DNA from: Prevotella sp. UBA6387
GTDB taxonomy: Bacteria > Bacteroidota > Bacteroidia > Bacteroidales > Bacteroidaceae
Length of the DNA stretch: 7,595 nt
NCBI GenBank assembly: GCA_002437565.1
Contig: DJQL01000043.1
Coordinates: 3,378 to 10,972, forward strand
Reading direction: 5' to 3'
Shown here: in pieces, positions 1-6,081 of the stretch
Position numbering within the stretch: the first letter of the stretch is position 1
Layout of the letters: every line of letters begins with the position of its first letter
Notes under the pieces: generated by a model
Told to the model about the DNA's origin: nothing
Seen by the model: the letters and a program-made list of their open reading frames with translations, nothing else
Database searches by the model: none
Position numbers and translations under genes: made by a program

Positions 1-671
1 TAACCCTGTCCGTGGATGTTGATTATCTCAACCTGGTCGTCATCCTTGAGGTGCTTGCGCAGCTTGGTGATATACACGTCCATAGAGCGGGCATTGAAAT
101 AGTTGTCGTCAATCCAGATGGTGCGCAGGGCATCGTTACGCTTCAAAATCTCGTTGGCATGGGAGCACAGCAATGAAAGCAGCTCGTTCTCCTTTGTAGT
201 GAGCTTTGTCTGCTTAGTGCCGATAGTGAGAAGCTGCTTCTGTGTGTCAAACATGTATTTGCCAATCTTGTACTTGGTGCTCTCGCGGTTCTTCTTGCCT
301 TTCACACGGCGTAGGATTGCCTCGACGCGCTTCACAAGCTCTTCCATGGAGAAAGGCTTGGTGATGTAGTCGTCGGCACCCTTGTCGAAACCTTCCAGCA
401 CGTCCTCTTTCTGCACGCGAGCCGTGAGGAAGATGATTGGCACTTGCGAGTTGATTTGGCGAATCTCGCCCGCCAATGTGAAGCCATCCTTCTTGGGCAT
501 CATCACGTCGAGGATGCAGATGTCGTATTTGTCCTTTTGAAACTCGCGGAAGCCAACCTCTCCATCAGGGCAAAGCACAGCGTCGTAACCCTTGGCTATG
601 AGGTATTCGCACAGCAATGTTCCGAGGTTCTCGTCGTCCTCACAAAGCAGAATCTTAGTTTTCTCTTCCAT
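1..671 (-). CDS. rprY: OmpR-family response regulator, RprY-like (C-terminus cut by window edge)
   Basis: DNA-binding response regulator, expected to be phosphorylated by the adjacent sensor kinase and to act on promoters in the cytoplasm. The 223 complete codons read from the ATG at 671 contain an N-terminal receiver domain (about residues 6-118) with the acidic pair D12/D13, phosphoacceptor D55 in LDVMMPKKDG, T83 and K105. A winged-helix OmpR-type DNA-binding domain follows (about 132-223), with the recognition-helix segment NARSMDVYITKLRKHL at 193-208. The reading frame is still open at base 1 after NIHGQG. Relatives end about ten residues later, so only a short tail is missing. The start is supported by a weak AGGA five bases upstream and by the usual MEEK..ILLCEDDENL beginning. 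It lies 108 bp downstream of its kinase on the same strand. The name comes from strong remembered similarity to Bacteroides RprY; family certain, symbol likely. Confidence 0.93.
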   Translation of the reverse strand, partial: MEEKTKILLCEDDENLGTLLCEYLIAKGYDAVLCPDGEVGFREFQKDKYDICILDVMMPKKDGFTLAGEIRQINSQVPIIFLTARVQKEDVLEGFDKGADDYITKPFSMEELVKRVEAILRRVKGKKNRESTKYKIGKYMFDTQKQLLTIGTKQTKLTTKENELLSLLCSHANEILKRNDALRTIWIDDNYFNARSMDVYITKLRKHLKDDDQVEIINIHGQG

Positions 672-681
672 AGTATTCCTG

Positions 682-692
682 TTTTAATGTTA
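682..692 (-). promoter_or_regulatory. 11-bp motif shared with the rprX upstream region
   Basis: The 108-bp gap 672-779 between kinase and regulator genes is A/T-rich. I see no convincing TAnnTTTG element or terminator hairpin in it for the minus strand. It does contain TTTTAATGTTA (plus-strand reading), identical over 11 bases to 2375-2385 inside the palindrome upstream of rprX. It lies 10 bases upstream of the rprY start codon. This could be a regulator half-site or a chance match in A/T-rich DNA. Confidence 0.25.
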
Positions 693-779
693 TTATTATC
701 TATTCTGAAAATGTATCTTGTTCTTAAACATTTATTTTAGCGTAAATCCAATTGGGGAAGTTGTTTGATTCCTCCATAC

Positions 780-2339
780 TCATTCCTCATCATGAATCAC
801 GGGTAACTTGATGGTGAAAGTTGAGCCTTTTCCATATTCGCTATCCACCTTGATTTCACCATCGTGCAAGTCCACGACTTTCTTCACATAGGCGAGGCCG
901 AGACCAAAGCCCTTGACATCGTGCACGTTGCCAGTACCGACACGATAAAACTTCTCGAATATCTTTTTCAAGTCGTCTTTCTTTATTCCCTTGCCTGTGT
1001 CGTGAACCGAGAGGTAGAGCCATTTGTCATCGTTCCATGTCTTTAGGTAAATATCCACTGGCTCATCCGCCTTGCGATATTTCACGGCATTGTCCATGAG
1101 GTTGAATATGACGTTCTGGAAGTTCACTTCGTCCACGTAGATGTCAGAATCCACGGCTCCAATGTCCACGTTTATCTTGCCCCCCGTGTGTTCCACGCGC
1201 AAGGAGAAGCTGTTGGCTATGGATTCCACCATCTCGTTGAGGTCAAGATGCTTCTTCTTGAACGATGACTTCTTGCGGTCGAACATCGACATCTGCAACA
1301 CTTTCTCCACGAGAAACCTAAGGCGCTTTGTCTCATCGGTTATGACGCCTACCAAGTGTTTCCGCATCTTTTCGCTCTTGGTCACGGTGTCGTCGTTGAG
1401 CATCTGCGTGGCGAGCGAGATGCTGGCAATCGGAGTCTTCAGCTCGTGGGTCATATTGTTGACGAAATCGTTTTTAATCTCGTTGTATCGTTTCTGCCTA
1501 AACACTATCACGAGCGTGATGATGAATGTCACGAGAAGAATGAGCGTGAAAAACACGCTGGGTATCATGAACTTTATGCTTGAGAAGATATAGCTGTTGA
1601 TGTCGGGGAAGTGAACCTTTACCACGCCCATCTTAGATGATGGGTCGTTGCGGAAGAGCACCTGCGTGTAAGTGAACTCCGAGCCCTCGTCGCTATAGTC
1701 TGGGCAACGATAGATCTCTCGTCCGTCTTGTGTCGTCACGATGAAGTGGTAGTGGATGTTCACGCCATTGTTTGTCAGCTCAGCCTTGATGTCTTGGTCA
1801 AGTATCTTGAAGTTGATGCGCTCTTTCAATGGCTTGTCTGAGGCGGAATAGAGCATGTTCATCACCACCTCGTCCACCAAGGCTTTTTGATAGACATACC
1901 TGTTTTTCACGATTTCCTGCAGCGAACGGCTCGCGGCATTATTCGAGTTCCTGTCGTTTATCAAGATCATGGCCTTAGGCATCTTCACCGGATTGTCCAT
2001 TTTCATCTTCATGCGGAAAGTGACATAGTTGGAACCGCGGACACTGGATGCTGGCTGGCGCGACAACGAGTCGTTGGCATTCACCTGAGAGTTTGAAAGT
2101 CTGAGATCTTGCCTTTTCTCTTTTTTCTCAGCCTCCCTTACGTCTTTTTCCAAATACCTCAAGGTCTCATTCAGCTCAAGGTTGCGTGAGGCTTGATAGA
2201 GGGCGCGGTTCACACTTTCATCAAACTGTTCTTTCTTCATGTTTGCCATCTCGCGAATATATGTGAGCTGCAAAAAGAGCAGTATTATGAAAGACAGTCC
2301 CATGATGACCGCTATCGTCCATATCGTCTTCTTTTTCAT
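780..2339 (-). CDS. rprX: Membrane sensor histidine kinase, RprX-like
   Basis: Inner-membrane sensor kinase of 519 residues that should autophosphorylate and transfer phosphate to the downstream response regulator. The first membrane helix is at about 6-28 after a KKK start. A periplasmic sensor region of roughly 225 residues follows (29-255), including a highly charged helix-prone stretch at about 59-82. The second membrane helix is at about 257-280. The kinase core has the H-box NNMTHELKTP with phosphoacceptor H298, the N-box N413-N417 (NLMDN), the G1 box D447-TGKG, F-box residues F461/F464, and the G2 box GFGLGL at 477-482. It has no HAMP or PAS domain that I can recognise, so the second helix leads almost directly into the dimerisation domain. 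The length and two-helix layout match Bacteroides RprX. The start at 2339 is favoured because the next Met (residue 13) lies inside the first helix. It ends in TGA at 780-782. The ligand sensed is not evident. Confidence 0.94.
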   Translation of the reverse strand: MKKKTIWTIAVIMGLSFIILLFLQLTYIREMANMKKEQFDESVNRALYQASRNLELNETLRYLEKDVREAEKKEKRQDLRLSNSQVNANDSLSRQPASSVRGSNYVTFRMKMKMDNPVKMPKAMILINDRNSNNAASRSLQEIVKNRYVYQKALVDEVVMNMLYSASDKPLKERINFKILDQDIKAELTNNGVNIHYHFIVTTQDGREIYRCPDYSDEGSEFTYTQVLFRNDPSSKMGVVKVHFPDINSYIFSSIKFMIPSVFFTLILLVTFIITLVIVFRQKRYNEIKNDFVNNMTHELKTPIASISLATQMLNDDTVTKSEKMRKHLVGVITDETKRLRFLVEKVLQMSMFDRKKSSFKKKHLDLNEMVESIANSFSLRVEHTGGKINVDIGAVDSDIYVDEVNFQNVIFNLMDNAVKYRKADEPVDIYLKTWNDDKWLYLSVHDTGKGIKKDDLKKIFEKFYRVGTGNVHDVKGFGLGLAYVKKVVDLHDGEIKVDSEYGKGSTFTIKLPVIHDEE

Positions 2340-2343
2340 GCCG

Positions 2344-2351
2344 CAAAGATA
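2344..2351 (-). promoter_or_regulatory. Probable Bacteroidetes -7 element for rprX
   Basis: On the minus strand this reads TATCTTTG, matching the Bacteroidetes -7 consensus TAnnTTTG exactly. Only four bases (CGGC) separate it from the rprX start codon, so transcription from it would begin at or next to the ATG. The -33 position, around 2372-2375, has no TTTG and reads only ATGT, so the pair is incomplete. Two further minus-strand matches to TAnnTTTG occur upstream at 2397-2404 and 2447-2454, also without a good -33, and could be the true promoter with a normal leader. Confidence 0.5.
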
Positions 2352-2368
2352 CTAATTAACTTAATTGG

Positions 2369-2386
2369 TTAACATTTTAATGTTAA
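2369..2386. promoter_or_regulatory. 18-bp palindrome, candidate operator upstream of rprX
   Basis: The sequence TTAACATTTTAATGTTAA has 8-bp perfect inverted arms around a TT centre. It covers the position where a -33 element for the rprX -7 box would fall. A second TTAACAT half-site lies at 2411-2417, 42 bp away, and the right half recurs upstream of rprY at 682-692. This position and symmetry suit a regulator binding site, possibly autoregulation. The region is A/T-rich, however, and OmpR-family regulators more often use direct repeats, so the role is uncertain. Confidence 0.4.
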
Positions 2387-2539
2387 TGATTTCTTGCAAA
2401 TTTATTATAATTAACATATAACTAAGTCTAAGGTAATATGGTAACACAAAAGTAGCTCATAGTAGCCATTTTGTTTCTGTCTTATCGTAAGGTGAAGTCA
2501 AGTGAGAAAAGATGCGTTTGGCTCTACGGCGTATAGGCA

Positions 2540-2564
2540 TCGGCTTTACGGTTAAAAGGCGTCG
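2540..2564 (-). repeat. Degenerate inverted copy of the 22-bp repeat unit
   Basis: The reverse complement of this segment aligns to the direct-repeat unit at 2564-2628. Its first 11 bases (tcggctttacg) are a perfect inverted match to 2618-2628, and about 21 of 25 positions match the unit consensus overall. Together with the direct copies it could form a stem with a loop of up to 67 nt (2540-2550 pairing with 2618-2628). Confidence 0.6.
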
Positions 2565-2626
2565 CGATTCAAGCGTGAAGCCGACGCGATTCAAGCGTGA
2601 AGCCATTGCGATTCAAGCGTAAAGCC
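2564..2626 (+). repeat. Three tandem copies of a 19-bp motif at 22-bp period
   Basis: The motif gcgattcaagcgtgaagcc occurs at 2564-2582 and 2586-2604 without mismatch, and at 2608-2626 with one change (g to a in cgtaaagcc). The period is exactly 22 bp, about two helical turns, with 3-bp spacers gac/att. Copies 1 and 2 contain the small dyad TTCA-agcg-TGAA. The array ends 26 bp before the -33 element of the downstream operon. It could be a dispersed intergenic repeat family of this lineage or a set of protein-binding sites. It is too short and lacks unique spacers, so it is not a CRISPR. Confidence 0.85.
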
Positions 2627-2652
2627 GACCGACCTGTTTTCACTTATGTAAG

Positions 2653-2684
2653 TTTGGTACATAAAAAAATATTTATTACCTTTG
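2653..2684 (+). promoter_or_regulatory. Bacteroidetes-type promoter for the channel-kdsA-kdsD-PLD operon
   Basis: A -33 TTTG at 2653-2656 is followed, after 20 bp, by the -7 element TACCTTTG at 2677-2684. Both match the Bacteroidetes primary-sigma consensus (TTTG, about 19-21 bp, TAnnTTTG). Transcription should start a few bases after 2684, at or just past the ATG at 2689. This makes the in-frame ATG at 2707 the more probable translation start of the first gene. No further full promoter was noticed between the four genes of the operon. Confidence 0.75.
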
Positions 2685-2706
2685 CGCCATGGTTAATCTC
2701 AATGTC

Positions 2707-5235
2707 ATGCACAAGTCATTTCTTATAAATATATTGCTGATGTTGCTTGTGGCGTTGCCATCGTATGCCGTGCTCAAGGAGCGCAACATCGGCGGCTCGC
2801 TGGCCATGCTCCGCATAGAGCTGAGCAACTACCACAACAAGCTTGAAAGGCAAACGGGCGCGCAAAAGGATCAGCGTGAACAAGTGATGAAGCAGCTCCT
2901 TTCCACGATGAACCGCAGTCAGCAAAACGCAATAATGCTATATTCGCAGAAGAGCGGCAACGTGTTTGACCTCACTTACGCATGCCACGAAGCCACCGAA
3001 CAATACAAAAGCTTTAAGGAGACAGTAGGGCCTTTCCGTGAATATGTGGACGAGACTAACAAGGAAATAATAAGATACGATAGCTTGATTTCCGACCTCA
3101 GCTCGATGTATACCGCATCCTTGACCGACAAGGAGAAGATTGACCGCAACGTGTGTCTAACGCTCGCGGTGAACATAAGGCGTACGCTTAACTATAAGAA
3201 GCAGCAAAGCCAGCAGTACATAGACATATACAAGCGGACTGAGGCAAGGCTGAAGGGCCTCAACGACTACGCCAACAAGCGATACGCCGAGATACAGGCA
3301 AGCATATTCTACAACAATGGTGAAAATGTTTTTTCACTGTTGCGCAATCTCAAGAATGAGATCAAGACAACAGGCCAGACGATGGCGGAAAAATACAGGC
3401 CCACCAACAAGTTTCATTCCGATTGGGACAGCCGCATCATACTCATTCTGCTCGCTATAATAGTGTTTTATGCCTTGATTGCCGCAGGCCTGGCTTACAT
3501 CGTCATAGGCTTTGTCATCACGAAGCTCGTGAAAAAGAACAAGGCCGACTTCATGCTCCGGTGGCTTTTCGGTTCTGACGGTGGCGACAGGGCAAAGGAA
3601 AATTTCCGCGCAAAACGCGTTTGCATTATCCTTGCGGCAACGGTAATCACGTTCGCGGCTGTCTTGGGCATGGTCAAGGCAACCATAAACCAGAACTTCC
3701 TTTCCATGGCATCGGGTCTGCTCGTGGAGTATGCCTGGCTGATGGCCGTGATATTGCTGTCGTTGCTTATAAGGCTCGACGGCAAACAGATTCTCCATGG
3801 ATTGAGAATTTATACACCAATCATGGCAATGTGCTTCATAGTCATATTTTTCCGAATAGTGCTCATCCCGAATGTCTTGTCCGCTCTCGTGATGCCATTG
3901 CTTCTGCTCGTCTTTACAGTCTGGCAATGGTTCGCGCTCCGGAAAAATTCAAAGCAATTGCCAGCGACCGACTCTTTCTACGCGTGGGTATCGCTCACGG
4001 TTTTTCTCGCGAGCGACGTGGCGTCGATGGTAGGCTACTCGCTCTTGTCGGTGGAAATTCTCATTTGGTGGACGATGCAGCTCACCTGCATACTTACCAT
4101 AACGTGTGTTTCCGACTTGCTCAAGCAATATGGCAACGATCCCAGGAGAAAGTTTTTTGACGATGACACGCCCGTGAGCCGTACGTGGTTTTTCCGTTTC
4201 GTCTATACCGCGGCGTTGCCAATACTTGGCACGCTGTCAATCCTGATAAGCATCTATTGGGCAGCCGACGTGTTTAACCTCAGCGACACCACCCTTTTCC
4301 TATTCAATCGCTCGCTTGTCAATACAGACAAGTTCACGTTCAGCATCATGCGTGCCGTTCAAGCGTCGGTATTCTTCTTCATGGCAAAATATGTAAACCA
4401 CGTTTCGCTGCACACTCTTCATTACCAACTGAACCTTCGTGAACAACGAAAGGCTAAAGAGGAAAAGCGCAAGCCAAGCATGCAAACCGTGATGAGCCAT
4501 ACTGCCATGTGGCGCAACCTAATACAGGTCGTGATATGGGGAGCGTGGCTGCTCGTTACGCTCACGATATTTCATATCGACAATTCGTGGATTGTGGCCA
4601 TATCCGCCGGCCTCTCCACTGGTATTGGATTCGCAATGAAGGATATCCTTGAGAACCTTTACTATGGCATATCACTCATGGCCGGCAGGATAAAGGTTGG
4701 CGACTATATATCCATAGACGGAACCAAAGGCACCGTCAGAAACATTAGCTACACTTCGACTACGGTGGAAGCACTTGACGGATCAGTGATTTCCTACCAA
4801 AACTCACAGCTGTTCTCAAAGAACTACAAGAACCTCACACGCAACCACGGCAACGTGCTGTCTATCATACCCATTGGCGTGGCATACGGCACAAGGGTGC
4901 CTGAGGTGAAAGGCGCGATAGACGCAGCACTCGTGAAACTTAACAAGTCCAACTACATAAAGTACTTGAAGACCGTGTTCGCCGGGTTCGGCGATAACTC
5001 CATAGATTTCAAGATACTCGCATGGGTCGACTCCAGAAAGCAGACCTACGCCGAGGGAGATATCATGGAGGCGGTGTATGATGCGTTGAACGACAAGAAT
5101 ATTGAGATTCCTTATCCGCAGCGCGACATACATATCGTGTCAGACACGGCGCATCTCGTGAGTCCCACGCCGTCTAATATACAGCATGCCGACTCAGAAG
5201 AAGAGGCGGAAAACATTATCATCTCGAAAAAATAG
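2707..5235 (+). CDS. Large MscS-family mechanosensitive channel with periplasmic domain
   Basis: Inner-membrane channel expected to open under membrane tension and release solutes during osmotic downshock. From the ATG at 2707 it has 842 residues. These comprise a signal peptide (1-21, ending PSYA), a mostly helical, charged periplasmic region (about 22-242, probably coiled coil), and about 11 hydrophobic segments (near 243-272, 303-322, 339-356, 368-385, 390-411, 424-446, 449-470, 497-517, 546-560, 602-621 and 626-644). The last segment is the glycine/alanine-rich MscS pore helix (ISAGLSTGIGFAMKD). The MscS beta domain (about 658-706, GDYISI..GTKGTV) and C-terminal alpha/beta domain (714-814) follow. 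The layout resembles MscK/MscM of Enterobacteria but is shorter. The usual IPN turn of the beta domain reads YQN here. The start is chosen over the in-frame ATG at 2689 because the promoter -7 box ends at 2684. The 2689 start adds six residues and cannot be excluded. Confidence 0.9.
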   Translation: MHKSFLINILLMLLVALPSYAVLKERNIGGSLAMLRIELSNYHNKLERQTGAQKDQREQVMKQLLSTMNRSQQNAIMLYSQKSGNVFDLTYACHEATEQYKSFKETVGPFREYVDETNKEIIRYDSLISDLSSMYTASLTDKEKIDRNVCLTLAVNIRRTLNYKKQQSQQYIDIYKRTEARLKGLNDYANKRYAEIQASIFYNNGENVFSLLRNLKNEIKTTGQTMAEKYRPTNKFHSDWDSRIILILLAIIVFYALIAAGLAYIVIGFVITKLVKKNKADFMLRWLFGSDGGDRAKENFRAKRVCIILAATVITFAAVLGMVKATINQNFLSMASGLLVEYAWLMAVILLSLLIRLDGKQILHGLRIYTPIMAMCFIVIFFRIVLIPNVLSALVMPLLLLVFTVWQWFALRKNSKQLPATDSFYAWVSLTVFLASDVASMVGYSLLSVEILIWWTMQLTCILTITCVSDLLKQYGNDPRRKFFDDDTPVSRTWFFRFVYTAALPILGTLSILISIYWAADVFNLSDTTLFLFNRSLVNTDKFTFSIMRAVQASVFFFMAKYVNHVSLHTLHYQLNLREQRKAKEEKRKPSMQTVMSHTAMWRNLIQVVIWGAWLLVTLTIFHIDNSWIVAISAGLSTGIGFAMKDILENLYYGISLMAGRIKVGDYISIDGTKGTVRNISYTSTTVEALDGSVISYQNSQLFSKNYKNLTRNHGNVLSIIPIGVAYGTRVPEVKGAIDAALVKLNKSNYIKYLKTVFAGFGDNSIDFKILAWVDSRKQTYAEGDIMEAVYDALNDKNIEIPYPQRDIHIVSDTAHLVSPTPSNIQHADSEEEAENIIISKK

Positions 5236-5245
5236 AGCATATACA

Positions 5246-6070
5246 ATGGACTATAATAAGCAGCAAGACAGCTATATGACGCTCAACGGTCATCTGCACA
5301 ATAATCATAATAAAGATGTGAAACTCATAGCCGGACCATGTGTCATCGAGTCGGCGGAACTTCTTGATGCCGTTGCTAAAACGTTGGTTGACATAAACCA
5401 TCGCCTTGGCACTGACATAATATTCAAGGCGAGCTTCGACAAGGCTAACCGGACGAGTTTGCGCTCATTCCGGGGACCTGGCATTGAAAGAGGATTGCAG
5501 ATGCTTGCCGACGTGAAGTCAAAATTTGGTTTGAAGTTGACTACCGACATTCATGAGTCATGGCAGGCGGCTCCAGCGGGCGAGGTAGTAGATGTCTTGC
5601 AGATACCGGCATTCCTCTGTCGCCAGACCGACCTGCTCGTGGCGGCGGCCAAGACGGGGAAAGTGGTTAACATAAAGAAGGCACAGTTTCTCTCGGGAAA
5701 GGATATGCGCTATCCTTATGAGAAAGCCATGGAAAGTGGCGCGAGTGAAGTGTGGCTTACCGAGCGAGGCAACTGTTTCGGTTACAACAACCTCGTTGTC
5801 GATTTCCGCAATATCCCCGACATGAAAGAGATAGCGACAACCGTCATCATGGACTGTACTCATAGCGTTCAGCGTCCTTCTGCCGGCAACGGCAAGACCG
5901 TGGGAGACCGACGCTTCGTGCCATCAATGGCTCTCGCGGCGAAGGCCTTTGGCGCAAACGGCTTCTTTTTTGAGGTCCACCCAAATCCTGACCAAGGTTT
6001 ATCTGATGCCGCTAACATGTTGGAGCTTGACAAGCTCGAAAACTTGATAAAAAAACTTATTGACGATTAA
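5246..6070 (+). CDS. kdsA: 3-deoxy-8-phosphooctulonate synthase, metal-dependent type
   Basis: Cytoplasmic enzyme that condenses phosphoenolpyruvate with arabinose 5-phosphate to give Kdo-8-phosphate, an early step to the Kdo of the lipopolysaccharide inner core. The 274-residue product is a single TIM-barrel with the family signatures LIAGPCVIES (27-36), FKASFDKANRTS (60-71), LTTDIHE (98-104), DVLQIPAFLCRQTDLL (116-131), NIKKAQFLS (142-150), DCTHSVQRP (203-211) and FEVHPNPDQ (242-250). The likely metal ligands C32, H206, E243 and D254 each sit 21 residues later than the known ligands of the Aquifex enzyme (C11, H185, E222, D233). This places it in the metal-dependent class, whereas the E. 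coli type has Asn at the Cys position. The start at 5246 lies 10 nt after the channel stop. The frame is open upstream to 5186, but that would overlap the channel gene and add a basic, non-homologous leader. Met 11 (5276) is a weaker alternative. Confidence 0.96.
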   Translation: MDYNKQQDSYMTLNGHLHNNHNKDVKLIAGPCVIESAELLDAVAKTLVDINHRLGTDIIFKASFDKANRTSLRSFRGPGIERGLQMLADVKSKFGLKLTTDIHESWQAAPAGEVVDVLQIPAFLCRQTDLLVAAAKTGKVVNIKKAQFLSGKDMRYPYEKAMESGASEVWLTERGNCFGYNNLVVDFRNIPDMKEIATTVIMDCTHSVQRPSAGNGKTVGDRRFVPSMALAAKAFGANGFFFEVHPNPDQGLSDAANMLELDKLENLIKKLIDD

Positions 6071-6081
6071 CAAGATGTAGA

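Larger units (their letters stand above)
2340..2688. other. Divergent intergenic region between rprX and the channel-kds operon
   Basis: This gene-free stretch of 349 bp separates two divergently transcribed units. From left to right it holds the rprX -7 element, the 18-bp palindrome, an A/T-rich segment to about 2460, a mixed segment (2460-2535) in which I see nothing convincing apart from a weak ACAAAA/TTTTGT inverted pair at about 2446-2474, a more G/C-rich repeat array (2540-2628), and the channel-operon promoter (2653-2684). No tRNA, small-RNA or short coding signal stands out. It carries no terminator, as expected between divergent promoters. Confidence 0.8.

Noticed and set aside
709..733. 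AAATGT...ACATTT inverted repeat between rprX and rprY, considered as a terminator
   Set aside because: The arms are only 6 bp and A/T-rich with a 13-nt loop, too weak to count as a terminator hairpin.
444..740. Plus-strand open frame opposite the start of rprY
   Set aside because: It is antisense to the receiver domain of rprY, with no initiation signal and no recognisable domain.
2564..2626. Short direct repeats read as a CRISPR array
   Set aside because: The spacers are only 3 bp, there are just three copies, and no cas genes are nearby. It is a simple tandem repeat with 22-bp period.
3334..3927. 197-codon open frame on the minus strand opposite the channel gene
   Set aside because: It is opposite a conserved coding region, rich in His, Cys, Gln and Asp as antisense frames often are, and has no promoter or family motif.
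3621..4160. 179-codon open frame on the plus strand inside the channel gene
   Set aside because: It lies wholly within the well-supported membrane region of the channel in another frame and resembles no protein family. It is a shadow frame.
5186..5245. Upstream extension of kdsA to the ATG at 5186
   Set aside because: It would overlap the 3' end of the channel gene by 50 bases and add a Lys/Arg-rich leader not known in the KdsA family. The ATG at 5246 fits the 10-nt intergenic gap.
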